Positions 8,458-17,051 of a stretch of DNA of 55,566 bases are shown here, in pieces (the stretch's first letter is position 1; each line of letters begins with the position of its first letter). The position numbers and the translations under genes were made by a program. Origin of the DNA: Myxococcota bacterium (GTDB taxonomy: Bacteria > Myxococcota_A > UBA9160 > UBA4427); the NCBI GenBank assembly GCA_028278345.1, contig JANQEL010000249.1, positions 1 to 55,566 on the forward strand, given 5' to 3'. The notes beneath the pieces were generated by a model. It worked only from the letters and a program-made list of their open reading frames with translations, was not told the DNA's origin and searched no databases.

Positions 8458-10311
8458 GTGACCGGATCTGTCGCACTCACCGCGCATGTTCGCGAGGTGA
8501 ACGAACCAGGACGATCTTCGCGGCTCGCCGCGGTCGACAACGCGGTGGGCCCGCGTGCGGAAGATGAGCTGTATCGCCTGGCCCGAGCCGGGGGGCCGAT
8601 ACGCGAGCTATTGGCTGAGGTGGCGCTGCGGCTCGTCTCGACCCAGGCGTGGAGCCGTCTGGGTTACACGCGCCTGGGCGACTACACGCGTGAACGGCTG
8701 GGAACGCCGGCGCGCTCCGTTCGGGATTGGGCTTGTGTCGGCGCGCGGCTCGATGAGTTGCCGGAGCTTCGCGCGGCGTTGGCTTCCGGCCGGCTGCCCT
8801 GGAGCAAGGTGAGGTTACTGGCCCGGTTCGTCGAAACCGGTGACGAAGACGCGTGGATCGCATTCGCCGAGCAGCACAGCGTGAAGACGCTCGAGGGTGA
8901 ATTGCGTGCGGTGGATCGGGGGTCGCTCGAAGCGGGGGCGGCAAGTCGTGAGGTAGAGGATGGGCCCTGCTGGGTGCGGATCTCGGCGCCCATGTCGCTT
9001 GCCTTCAAGTGGCAGCGCACGAAGCGGCAGGCGATTCGGGTCGAGGGGGCGGAGCTGTTGTCGGGAGAGGTGCTCGAACGGGTGACGGCGGAGGTACTGG
9101 CTGCGTTGCCGGTTCAGTTGGAGGAGGTTGGCGAGGACGAGAACGACGAGAACGACGTGACCGGTGACGTGATGGTGTTGCCAATTCAATCTGCCGCGTC
9201 GCCGCCGGTTGAAGCGGTCTCGTGGAGTCCGCGCGTCGTCGAGCGCGACCGCCCTCCCGCGCAGCCGCCTGCGTTTCTCGACCGCCTGATCGAAGGCCTC
9301 GCCGACGCCGACGCCTTCGAACTCGACACGAGGTTGCGTCAGCTGATTCGCCTCGAACAACGCCTCGATGCCCAGCTTTCTCGCCTCGTTCGCATGGTGA
9401 TGGCACCGGAGTACGAGTGGAGCGGAGAACGCCCCACCCAGGAAGTGCTGGCGCGCGAGCTGTTGGGGATGTCGCCCAGCAAGTTGCGGGCGCTGCTGAG
9501 AATCGAGCGTGTCGGGGACCAGTGTCCTGCCCTTCGGGAGGCGTATCGAGACGGAGTGCTCTCGTGGAGTCAGGCCGAGACGTTGGCTCCCCTACTGGAC
9601 CGTGATGTCGACGGAGTCTGGCGTGAGAAGTGGGTTGCCTACGCGCAGACAGTCACAGGGCTGCGACTGAAGGAGGCCGTCAAGCGCGCGAAGTTCGTGC
9701 GCGATGTCGACCCCGAGATCTACCAGAGCCATCAGCAAGATCCGGCGCGGTTCGCCGTGTGCACGGCTGAAGACGCAGCGGAAACCCGCGACCGCCAGAA
9801 GTGTGCCGACCCCATGCGTTCGACAGGCCAGGTCCGGATCACGTTCGAGGCAGCCAACGACGTCGCTCAGCTGTTCCGGGCGGTCCTGTGCACGCTTCGC
9901 CGCGCGATCGAGCGGGAAACGGGGCAGTTACCCAGCGAGGCCGAGGCCTTCGAGGTGATGCTTGGTCACGCGCTCGAGAGTTGGGGCATAGAGGAGGATC
10001 CCTGGTTGAAACGAAACATCAGCAAGAAGTACCGCGCGGTGCTGGAGCGCGATGGTTGGAGGTGTGTCTTTCCCGGGTGCACCTCGTGCAAGAACCTGCA
10101 CGTGCATCACATCCGGTTTCGATCGGCGGGTGGAGGGGACGAGCCCGAGAACCTCACGACGCTGTGCGCGTTCCACCATTTGCGGGGTGTGCACGGTGGA
10201 ACGGTGAGTGTTACGGGGTCGGCACCGGATGATCTCGAGTTCGCGCTCGGGCTACGACCGGGGCGGGAGCCGCTGGCGCGGTATCGATCGGGGGATCAGG
10301 TGGTCACGTAG
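8458..10311 (+). CDS. DUF222-like HNH endonuclease protein, internally duplicated
   Basis: 617-residue protein with a C-terminal HNH nuclease domain: Cys536 and Cys541, His550-His551 in HVHHIRF, Asn565 in PENLTTLC, and His573-His574. This matches the HNH zinc/metal-binding pattern. The long N-terminal part is helical and contains two copies of one motif, about residues 78-152 and 332-412, both reading roughly R-E-x-L-G, S-x-x-R, P-x-LR-A, G-x-L-x-WS, LA, W-x-A. DUF222/13E12-type HNH proteins are usually multicopy, possibly mobile genes of unclear function (family knowledge). GTG 8458 is chosen because the frame is open and no ribosome site favours the GTG at 8497. It adjoins a remnant-containing gap, consistent with insertion. 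Confidence 0.85.
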   Translation: MTGSVALTAHVREVNEPGRSSRLAAVDNAVGPRAEDELYRLARAGGPIRELLAEVALRLVSTQAWSRLGYTRLGDYTRERLGTPARSVRDWACVGARLDELPELRAALASGRLPWSKVRLLARFVETGDEDAWIAFAEQHSVKTLEGELRAVDRGSLEAGAASREVEDGPCWVRISAPMSLAFKWQRTKRQAIRVEGAELLSGEVLERVTAEVLAALPVQLEEVGEDENDENDVTGDVMVLPIQSAASPPVEAVSWSPRVVERDRPPAQPPAFLDRLIEGLADADAFELDTRLRQLIRLEQRLDAQLSRLVRMVMAPEYEWSGERPTQEVLARELLGMSPSKLRALLRIERVGDQCPALREAYRDGVLSWSQAETLAPLLDRDVDGVWREKWVAYAQTVTGLRLKEAVKRAKFVRDVDPEIYQSHQQDPARFAVCTAEDAAETRDRQKCADPMRSTGQVRITFEAANDVAQLFRAVLCTLRRAIERETGQLPSEAEAFEVMLGHALESWGIEEDPWLKRNISKKYRAVLERDGWRCVFPGCTSCKNLHVHHIRFRSAGGGDEPENLTTLCAFHHLRGVHGGTVSVTGSAPDDLEFALGLRPGREPLARYRSGDQVVT

Positions 10312-10333
10312 ACTACGAGATGGCACGAAGGAT

Positions 10334-10786
10334 CTATCCAGACCGTCGTAGTGTCACGTTCAGTTTCCGAACGTCGATGGCCTCGCCAGTCCCTTCGTCG
10401 ACCACGAGCGGTCGTACGACGTCTCCCGATTCGCGATTCACCATCTGGATCGGCGGCTCTTCCCCCTCGGGCCAGAGCCAGTCTTCGCCGTAGCGCCACA
10501 TGGCCGCGAGAACGGGGTAGAAGGCGCGTCCCTTCTCGGTAAGCACGTACTCGAAGCGGGCCGGGCGTTCCTCGTACAGCCGTTTTTCGAGCAGCCCTTC
10601 GTCGACCAGGCGCGACAGGCGCTGGGCGAGGACCCCGCGCGAGAGCGAGAGCTTTCGCTGGAATTCGTCGAAGCGACGAACCCCCATGAAGGCCTCGCGC
10701 ATCACGATCGGGGTCCACCAATCGCCCAGCAGGTCGGTCGTTCGCGCAATCGGGCACGGCTCGTTGTCGAAGCGGGTGCGTCGCAT
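10334..10786 (-). CDS. HxlR-family transcriptional regulator
   Basis: 150-residue winged-helix DNA-binding protein. The N-terminal CPIARTTDLLGDWWTPIVM followed by F-x-E-F-Q is the HxlR signature, with a conserved Cys (residue 11) that can sense redox or electrophiles in some members (family knowledge). The start is ATG at 10786, one base after the TGA of the molybdopterin oxidoreductase (TGAGATG), so translation is probably coupled. A TTG at 10795 is a poorer start. As last gene of the leftward operon starting with TetR at 16936, it may report on a reactive substrate or product of the oxidoreductase (inference). Confidence 0.93.
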   Translation of the reverse strand: MRRTRFDNEPCPIARTTDLLGDWWTPIVMREAFMGVRRFDEFQRKLSLSRGVLAQRLSRLVDEGLLEKRLYEERPARFEYVLTEKGRAFYPVLAAMWRYGEDWLWPEGEEPPIQMVNRESGDVVRPLVVDEGTGEAIDVRKLNVTLRRSG

Positions 10787-10787
10787 C

Positions 10788-13040
10788 TCAGGCAATCACT
10801 TCGAGGCGCGCGCGCACGTGCTTGTGCCACGGAGTCCCCGCGAACCAGTCGCGATCCTCGGCCGAGGTGAGCTCGTTCGGCGGCGTACCGAAGACCTTTC
10901 GCTTGCCGTCTTCGTCCGGGTATTCGAGGCCGTGGCCGTTCGGCAGGGTGATGTGCCCGTCGCGCAGTGTGTCGTGTACCTCGACGACGGCTTCGGCCGA
11001 ACCGCGCTTGGTGGTGATGCGGACGCGTCCGCCCGATTCGATGCCGAGACGTTCGGCGTCGCCGGGGCTGATGTGCATCGCGCCCTGGCGATCCTTCTTC
11101 CGCCAACCGGGGCTGCGGAAGATGGTGTTCGCGGTGCTCGTGCGGCGTTCGCCCGCGGCGAGCACGAAGGGGTACTCGTCGGTGGTCTTCGGCGGCGCTT
11201 CGTCGATCAGGTCCGCGAGTTCCTGGAGCAGCTCGGGGATCACCAGGTTGACCTTGCCGTCGTCGGTGCGGATGCGTTCGAATGTAATGTCGTAGGGGTC
11301 GCTCGTGATGACGACGCCGTTGCGGTTTGCGAGGATGGCCTCGAAGAGGGAGTCGCCCAGCGCCGTGCCTTCCCCTTCGTGCCCTGCGCGGCGTACGGAC
11401 TCCGGCTCCGAGGAAGCCAGGGTCTGCGCAGCGCCCCACATGAGCGCGGCGCCCTCCATGCCTTCCTCCATGGTGCGCCCCAGGGTTTCGTAGAGCACGA
11501 CCGGCATGATGGCGGCGAGCTTCGGCTGGTTCCCCATCGCCTGCATGAAGGCGAGGCCGAACTTCTCGAGGCCTTCGGCTGCGGCTTCGCGAAGCTCCGT
11601 GAGCTCGTCGTCTTCGAATGCGCCCAATGCGCGACATAGCCGGCTGTGGATCTCGGGCTCGGTGAGGGTGCCTTCCGCGATGGGGAACAGCGGATGCCGC
11701 AGCAGGAAGGTGTGGTCGGGAAAGCCGCCGCCGAAGAAGGTCGTCTCCGCCTTTTCGTACTGCGACGCGGCGGGGAGGACGTAGTCGGCGTGCTGTGCGG
11801 TCTCCGTCATCGCGACGTCGATCACCACGACCAGGTCGAGGGCATCGAGGGCCTCGCGCATGCGCGGGCTATCGGCCAGCGAGTGCACGGGGTTGCCGCT
11901 CTCGATGAACATCGCGCGGAAGCGATCCGGGTGATCCGTGAGGATCTCTTCGGGGATCGTGTTGCAGGCGATCAGGCCGGTGAGGATGCGGAAGCCGAGC
12001 ACGGGTGAGACCCGGTTGCCCTTGCCCGAGCCGATCAGCTTGCCCATGTGGGTGCCGAGGTTCATGTTGCCCTGGCCGCCCAGGTTCCCCGTGAGCGCGT
12101 AGAGCAGCTTCTCGAGGTAGGAGTTGAGCGTGCTGTGGGGTGCCATCTCGATGCCGAGGTCTTCGAGCACGGAGAGGCTTTCGGCTTCGGCGATCAGCTG
12201 CGCGGCGCGACGCACGTCCGCTTCAGCGACACCGGCGCGTTTGCAGTACTCGGCGATCGGGACACTCGCGAGCACGTCGTAGAGGGCCTGCCCGTCGTTC
12301 GCGTGGCGTTCGAGGTAGTCGCGGTCGAGCCCGCCTTCCTCGACGAGGATCCTGAGCATCGCGGCGAGCACGAAGGCGTCGGTGCCGGGAACGAGCTGCA
12401 GGAAGACATCCGCGAGTTCCGCCGTTTCGGTACACCGCGGATCCATCACGATCATGTGTCGGTTCGGATCCTTCGCGATCGCGCGCAGGGCGGGGCGAGC
12501 CCGTTCGAAGCCGTGACTCTGCCAGGGGTTCTTGCCGATGAAGACGGCGACCTGGGTGTGTTCGAAATCGGGTTCCGGGCGTCCGCCGAACATCTCGCGC
12601 TCGACCCAGAATTCGCCGGTCTTCTCCTGGGCGAGGGCGTTGGACGAGTAACGCATGCCGAGCACCTTGCGCGTCGCAGCGCTATAGGCGCCGCCGAGGT
12701 GGTTCCCCTGACCACCACCTCCGTAGTAGAGGATCTTCTCTCCACCGTGGGTGTCGCGAACGGCGGCGAGCTTCGCCGCGACCTCTTCGATCGCCGTGTC
12801 CCAATCGACGGCTTCGAAGCTTCCGTCTTCGCGGCGGCGCAGCGGGGTGGTGAGGCGATCACCGTGGTTCTGATAGTGATCGAGGCCGGCGGGCTTTTCG
12901 CAGGTGTATCCCCTGGAGCGCGGGTTGGTCTTGTCGCCCTTGATCTTCTTGATGTGACCGTCTTCGACCTGCACCTGAAGACCGCAGTTCGTGCTGCAGA
13001 GGATGCAGGAGGTGCTCTGCCATTCCGTCGCGCTCGCCAT
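10788..13040 (-). CDS. Molybdopterin-dependent oxidoreductase (DMSO reductase superfamily)
   Basis: 750-residue enzyme expected to bind bis-MGD and one [4Fe-4S] cluster. The cluster motif is C12-x2-C15-x3-C19-x27-C47. A long catalytic region follows (Gly-rich YYGGGGQGNHLGG near 105, FIGKNPW near 168), with a C-terminal molydop-binding barrel (ERRTSTANTIFRS; ITLPNGHG). No Tat signal precedes the first Cys, so it should be cytoplasmic. No electron-transfer subunit is adjacent. The start at 13040 has AAGGAGT at 13048-13054 on the minus strand. I cannot assign the residue coordinating Mo or the substrate; the operon of SDR, epimerase and MDR genes upstream suggests a redox step on an organic substrate rather than respiration. 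Confidence 0.93.
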   Translation of the reverse strand: MASATEWQSTSCILCSTNCGLQVQVEDGHIKKIKGDKTNPRSRGYTCEKPAGLDHYQNHGDRLTTPLRRREDGSFEAVDWDTAIEEVAAKLAAVRDTHGGEKILYYGGGGQGNHLGGAYSAATRKVLGMRYSSNALAQEKTGEFWVEREMFGGRPEPDFEHTQVAVFIGKNPWQSHGFERARPALRAIAKDPNRHMIVMDPRCTETAELADVFLQLVPGTDAFVLAAMLRILVEEGGLDRDYLERHANDGQALYDVLASVPIAEYCKRAGVAEADVRRAAQLIAEAESLSVLEDLGIEMAPHSTLNSYLEKLLYALTGNLGGQGNMNLGTHMGKLIGSGKGNRVSPVLGFRILTGLIACNTIPEEILTDHPDRFRAMFIESGNPVHSLADSPRMREALDALDLVVVIDVAMTETAQHADYVLPAASQYEKAETTFFGGGFPDHTFLLRHPLFPIAEGTLTEPEIHSRLCRALGAFEDDELTELREAAAEGLEKFGLAFMQAMGNQPKLAAIMPVVLYETLGRTMEEGMEGAALMWGAAQTLASSEPESVRRAGHEGEGTALGDSLFEAILANRNGVVITSDPYDITFERIRTDDGKVNLVIPELLQELADLIDEAPPKTTDEYPFVLAAGERRTSTANTIFRSPGWRKKDRQGAMHISPGDAERLGIESGGRVRITTKRGSAEAVVEVHDTLRDGHITLPNGHGLEYPDEDGKRKVFGTPPNELTSAEDRDWFAGTPWHKHVRARLEVIA

Positions 13041-13151
13041 CGTCGGGACTCCTTGTGGACGCGTGGGTTCGTTTGTCGAACTTAGAGGGTTCGATCATAG
13101 AACCCAGTTGTCGGTGGGCGCAAGGGCCGCGGGGTGGCTTTGCGTGTGGGC

Positions 13152-14288
13152 TCAGGCGCTCGGGTTGATCAGGTACTTCTCGCCCGTCGCCATCTTCCCG
13201 TAGCCGGCCACGGCATCGAGCTGGAGGGCACCGGTCAGGGAGACCTCCCGGGTATAGCGGCTCGCGAAGGTGGTCTTGATCTCGTTGGCCACGCGCTGGC
13301 GCAGCTTCTGACCGGCCTCGAAGCCGATCTTCTGCAGGAACGGGGTGAGGAGCCAGCCGCCGACGCCCCAGGCGAGGCCGAAGTCGCGCTTCAGCACCGT
13401 GGGGCTGCGATCGAGACTCCCATAGATGTAGACCTGCTTCCAGGTGTCCGAGCCATAGCGGCTGTACTCGGCGGCGTTGCGGTTGGCGGCGCGTTCCATC
13501 GCCGAGAGGATCTGCCCGGCGAGTTCACCGCCCCCCGTCGCGTCGAACCCGAGGGTGGCGCCGGTCGACGCGATCGCGTCGGTGAGATCGTCCATGAAGC
13601 TGGGTGCGCTGCTGTTGCAGACGATCTTCGCGCCCTGGTCGGTCAAGATCTTCGCCTGTTCGTCGCGGCGCACGATGTTCACCAGCGGGATGCCGTCGGC
13701 GAGGCAGAGCCGATTCAACATCTGGCCGAGGTTCGAGGCCGCGGCGGTGTGTACGAGAGCCGTATGGCCCTCCATGCGCATCGTCTCGGTCATGCCGAGA
13801 GCGGTCAGCGGATTCACGAAGCACGAAGCACCTTCGGCGGGCGTCGTGCCTTCGTTGAGTTCGAGGGTCATGCCGGCCTGCACGAGGCGGTACTCGGCGT
13901 ACATGCCGCCGCCGATCAGGCCGACCGTCTTGCCGAGCAGGGCCTGTGCGGCATCGCCTTCACCCGCCGCGACGACGACGCCCGCACCTTCGTTGCCGAC
14001 GGCGAGGGATTGATCGACGCGCGCTTCGAGCATGCGCATCAGGTGGTCGGGTACATCGGCGACCACCACCGGCGCATCGGCGGTTCCGGTCTGCTTTGCG
14101 GTCGACATGTCGGCAAGTCCGAAGAGCAGGCCGAGGTCCGAAGGATTGATCGGAGTCGCTTCGACGCGCACGACGACGGCATCGCCCGTCGGCGCGGGGA
14201 TCTCGGTCGTGGCGATCGAGAGTTCGAGTTGGCCGGCCTGCGTGATCTTGCTGCGGATCTCGCGGGAAGAGAGGGGGAAGTCGGACAT
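13152..14288 (-). CDS. MDR-family zinc-binding dehydrogenase/quinone reductase-like
   Basis: 378-residue NAD(P)-dependent medium-chain reductase. The N-terminal GroES-like domain contains VVRVEATPINPSD and GNEGAGVVVAAG. The Rossmann domain has ALVHTAAASNLGQM and a nucleotide-recognition strand IPLVNIVRR. The catalytic-zinc cysteines of alcohol dehydrogenases are not apparent, so it is more like quinone/enone reductases (inference). The start is ATG 14288 (MSDFPLS), with GAGG upstream; a 23-residue extension to 14357 is Arg-rich and unlikely. It lies in the leftward operon between epimerase and molybdopterin enzyme; the 112-base leader upstream contains a palindrome. Confidence 0.9.
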   Translation of the reverse strand: MSDFPLSSREIRSKITQAGQLELSIATTEIPAPTGDAVVVRVEATPINPSDLGLLFGLADMSTAKQTGTADAPVVVADVPDHLMRMLEARVDQSLAVGNEGAGVVVAAGEGDAAQALLGKTVGLIGGGMYAEYRLVQAGMTLELNEGTTPAEGASCFVNPLTALGMTETMRMEGHTALVHTAAASNLGQMLNRLCLADGIPLVNIVRRDEQAKILTDQGAKIVCNSSAPSFMDDLTDAIASTGATLGFDATGGGELAGQILSAMERAANRNAAEYSRYGSDTWKQVYIYGSLDRSPTVLKRDFGLAWGVGGWLLTPFLQKIGFEAGQKLRQRVANEIKTTFASRYTREVSLTGALQLDAVAGYGKMATGEKYLINPSA

Positions 14289-14334
14289 GGGAGGGACCTC
14301 GCGATTGCGGACGCGGGCGCGCGTCGGGGAAGTG

Positions 14335-14352
14335 GCAGACGCGCGAGTCTGC
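14335..14352. promoter_or_regulatory. Palindrome upstream of MDR gene
   Basis: GCAGAC-GCGCGA-GTCTGC, a perfect 6-bp inverted repeat with a 6-base centre, lies 46 bases before the MDR start in the gap to the epimerase gene. It could be an operator or an RNA hairpin separating the two halves of the operon. No bound regulator can be named. Confidence 0.3.
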
Positions 14353-14400
14353 AACAACGCAGTCGCGCTGTCTTCACCGTGCGTGTGAACCCGGCGCGGT

Positions 14401-15447
14401 TCAGCGCGGGGTCAGGCGATAGGTGCTGCGCACGTGACCGCTGCCCTGCAGCCAGAAGATCGCGTCGTAGAGGGTCTTCCTGATGTCGCGGTATTCGAGG
14501 TCGAGGGTCTCCAACGTGTGGCGGTCGTCCGCCTCGACCCATTCGGTGGCGTAGCGCGTGGCTTCGGCCGATAGCGGCACTTCTAGGGACGCCACCTGAC
14601 CGACGAGATCGCCGGCGCGGCCCAGTAGCTGCACCGCGCTTCCGGGCATCGGGATTCGGGGCAGCTTGCGGTCGAGGACCTCGGCGATCAGGTCGCCGTA
14701 GGCGGGCCAATCGAAATACTGCCCGCCCATGGGGAAGCGGTCCGGTGGCCCCCCGCGTTCGATCAGACGAACATGGGCGATCGCGAGATCGCGCACGTCG
14801 ATCATCTGCATTCCCGAGCTCGTCTCGACGACCATGCCCCCGTCGAGCAGGAGCTTGAGGCCGAGCATGCCCTCGGACAGGCCCGGATCATCGGGGCCGA
14901 TCACGGTGCCCGGGTAGGTGGTGTAGATCGGGACGCCTTCGGCCTGCAGCCTTCGCACGTAGCGATCACATTCGATCTTCGAGCGGCCATAGCCCGTCTT
15001 TGCGTCGCCCAGGGGCGAGCGCTCGTCGATGCGCTTCGCTCCCGGGCGGAAGAGCGCGGTCGTGCTCGAGACCTGCACCATGCGGTCGATGCCGCGCTCG
15101 AGGGCGCCGCCCAGCACGAAGCGCGTCCCGCGCAGATTGTTCTTGAGAACCTTCTCCGAATCCGACGCGTGGATGCTCACCATGGCCGCGGAGTGCACCA
15201 CCGCGTTGCAGCCGTCGAGGGCCGTCTCGACGGCACTTTCCTGGGTGATGTCTCCCACCACGTGGTCGAGCCCACCGAGCCCGGCGGGTTCGAACACCCG
15301 CTTGAACTTCTCACGACTGCGCACGAGCAACCGAACGTCGTGGCCGGCTTCGACCAGTGCGAGGACGGTGTGGTAGCCGACGAAGCCCGTGCCGCCGGTG
15401 ACCATGACGCGCAGGGGGGCGTCGGTCGGGGAGTTCGAATCGCTCAT
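14401..15447 (-). CDS. NAD(P)-dependent epimerase/3-beta-HSD-like extended SDR
   Basis: 348-residue extended short-chain dehydrogenase. The dinucleotide motif is GGTGFVG (18-24). The catalytic set is Ser127/128 with Tyr153-x3-Lys157 (YGRSK). Substrate-side features include PGTVIGPDD and the later MIDVRDLAIAHV. Closest in style are 3-beta-hydroxysteroid dehydrogenase/isomerase-like and HpnA-like proteins rather than sugar-nucleotide epimerases (inference). The ATG at 15447 has GAGG a few bases upstream. It follows the SDR gene by 30 bases in the TetR-led operon. Confidence 0.92.
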   Translation of the reverse strand: MSDSNSPTDAPLRVMVTGGTGFVGYHTVLALVEAGHDVRLLVRSREKFKRVFEPAGLGGLDHVVGDITQESAVETALDGCNAVVHSAAMVSIHASDSEKVLKNNLRGTRFVLGGALERGIDRMVQVSSTTALFRPGAKRIDERSPLGDAKTGYGRSKIECDRYVRRLQAEGVPIYTTYPGTVIGPDDPGLSEGMLGLKLLLDGGMVVETSSGMQMIDVRDLAIAHVRLIERGGPPDRFPMGGQYFDWPAYGDLIAEVLDRKLPRIPMPGSAVQLLGRAGDLVGQVASLEVPLSAEATRYATEWVEADDRHTLETLDLEYRDIRKTLYDAIFWLQGSGHVRSTYRLTPR

Positions 15448-15477
15448 GGGGGGGCCTCGGCGGTTCGGGTTCGGCGT

Positions 15478-16278
15478 TCAGCGGATCATACAGGCGCCGC
15501 CGTCGGCGGGGACGGTGTGGCCCGTGATGTAGCGCGCGTCGTCGCTCGCGAGGAAGACGGCGACGGGGCCGATGTCGTCCTCACACTCGCCGAGGCGCGG
15601 GATCGGCTGCCCCTTCGTGACACGGGCCTCGAAGCCCGGATCGTGTTCGAGCAGCTGAACGACGCCGGGCGACTTCGCGAGGGGGCAGATGATGTTCACG
15701 CGGATGCCCTCCGGCCCCCACTCCCGCGCCGCGGTCTTGCTGAGCGCGCGGATCGCCTCCTTGTTGGCGCCGTAGGCGGCCTGTCCGTACTGGCCGTCGA
15801 GGCCGGCGGCCGAGCCGATGTTGATCACGCAGCCCCCCGTCTTCGCGAGCTCGTCGTGGGCGGCCTGCATGAAGTGGAAGCTCGCGCGATAGCCGGTGTC
15901 GAAGCACAGATCGATGATCTCGTCGGTGTGCTCCATGATGGTCGGGAGTTCGAAGGGTGCGCGTTGTGCGTTGTTGACCAGGATGTCGAGCTGACCGTGG
16001 GCGTCGATGGCGTGGGCCACCGTAGCGTCGACATCGTTGCGCTTCGTGACGTCGCAGCGAACGAACGAGGCACCCGGGCCGATCGTCGAGAGATCCTTGG
16101 CGGCCTGCTCCCCCGCCTCCTCGTTGAAGTCGGCGACGACGCAGCGCGCACCGGCGCGGGTGAGTGCCGTCGCGATGCCGAGACCCACGCCCTGGGCCGA
16201 GCCGGTGACGATCGCCACCTTGCCTGCGAGGCGACCGGAGAGGCGGCGGGTGAGTTCGTCTTTGCTCTCGATGCTCAT
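15478..16278 (-). CDS. Short-chain dehydrogenase/reductase
   Basis: 266-residue classical SDR. Cofactor motif TGSAQGVG 25-32, Asp50 after the second strand (suggesting NAD preference), LVNNAQ around 100-105, catalytic Ser156, Tyr169 and Lys173 (YGANK). The C-terminal GPVAVFLASDDARYITG is shared almost word for word with the SDR at 17052-17870. The start ATG at 16278 has a strong purine-rich site (GGAGGAAGG) just upstream. TetR ends 16 bases before it. The two divergent SDRs look like paralogues acting on related hydroxyl/keto substrates. Confidence 0.94.
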   Translation of the reverse strand: MSIESKDELTRRLSGRLAGKVAIVTGSAQGVGLGIATALTRAGARCVVADFNEEAGEQAAKDLSTIGPGASFVRCDVTKRNDVDATVAHAIDAHGQLDILVNNAQRAPFELPTIMEHTDEIIDLCFDTGYRASFHFMQAAHDELAKTGGCVINIGSAAGLDGQYGQAAYGANKEAIRALSKTAAREWGPEGIRVNIICPLAKSPGVVQLLEHDPGFEARVTKGQPIPRLGECEDDIGPVAVFLASDDARYITGHTVPADGGACMIR

Positions 16279-16294
16279 GGGTTCCTTCCTCCGA

Positions 16295-16936
16295 TCAAGC
16301 CGGTTGGCCGAGCAGCCAGTCGAGCAGTTGGTGGGCGTCGCGGCGACGGGCTTCGGGGCTCGTGCCTTCGATCGAGATGAAGGCGAAGAGCGCGCTCAGT
16401 GTGATGCGCGTCAGATCTTCGGGGTCGCGACCTTCGGGGAGTTCGCCGCGGGCCTGGCTCTTCGCGACGCACTCGACGATGTAGCTGAACAACTCGTGCC
16501 CGAGCCAACGCTCGCTGCGGGGCTCGCGCAGCATCATGGCGAAGGATTCGCGCCGCAGGTTCTCGTTGGTGGAAGCGGCCATGTCGAAGAGTCCATCGAC
16601 CAGGGTGTGGAAGAGGCCGTCACCGCCCTCGGCCTCGCCGTCGAGTCGTTCACGCAGGTAGGCGAGGGCGCGGGCGTCGGCGCGCTCCTGCATCTCGCGC
16701 AGGAAGTCCTCGCGCGTGGGGAAGTGGGCGTAGACCGTCGGCCGGGTGACGCCGCTCTTGCGCGCGATGTGTTCGATGCGCACGCCCGCGAGGCCGTGCT
16801 CCGCGATCTCCGCCATTGCGACCTCGAAGATCACGTCCCGGGTCTGCCGGCGCTGGCGCTCACGGATGGGGATCGGCGTCGCGGCGGGCGTGGTCGGCTC
16901 GCCGGGCTCGGAGCGCGCTGGGTTGGAGGGGGGCAT
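16295..16936 (-). CDS. TetR-family regulator, first gene of leftward operon
   Basis: 213-residue repressor-type protein. After a Pro-rich leader of about 20 residues comes the TetR helix-turn-helix: RDVIFEVAMAEIAEHGLAG, then IEHIARKSGVTRPTVYAHF. The remaining helices form the ligand/dimer domain. The ATG at 16936 (MPPSNP) is chosen; the open frame further upstream crosses the divergent promoter region and is not coding. It faces the SDR at 17052 across a 115-base AT-enriched gap with a likely operator, so it probably controls both directions and senses a pathway compound (inference). Confidence 0.93.
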   Translation of the reverse strand: MPPSNPARSEPGEPTTPAATPIPIRERQRRQTRDVIFEVAMAEIAEHGLAGVRIEHIARKSGVTRPTVYAHFPTREDFLREMQERADARALAYLRERLDGEAEGGDGLFHTLVDGLFDMAASTNENLRRESFAMMLREPRSERWLGHELFSYIVECVAKSQARGELPEGRDPEDLTRITLSALFAFISIEGTSPEARRRDAHQLLDWLLGQPA

Positions 16937-16980
16937 CGCTGGGCTCCATCGACGTTTCGGGCTTCCCGAGACGCGAGTCA

Positions 16981-17020
16981 CTTTATCATTGAAATATGAC
17001 TTTACAACTGTATATATTGC
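16981..17020 (+). promoter_or_regulatory. Divergent promoter/TetR operator region
   Basis: This is a sharp AT-rich island in GC-rich DNA between TetR and the rightward SDR. A sigma70-like arrangement fits the plus strand: TTGAAA (16989-16994) and TATATT (17013-17018), 18 bases apart. Inside the spacer lies TACAACTGTA (17003-17012), a TACA-N2-TGTA inverted repeat that would place a repressor over the promoter. The leader from there to ATG 17052 contains a GGGAG/AGGGG purine stretch. Confidence 0.55.
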
Positions 17021-17051
17021 CCGAGCGCCGGGAGAGCGCGAGGGGACCCCC

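Noticed and set aside
10312..10352. ACTACGA/TCGTAGT inverted repeat between HNH and HxlR stops as a terminator
   Set aside because: The arms are 7 bp with a 27-base loop and no T tract, partly inside the HxlR coding region; too weak to call.
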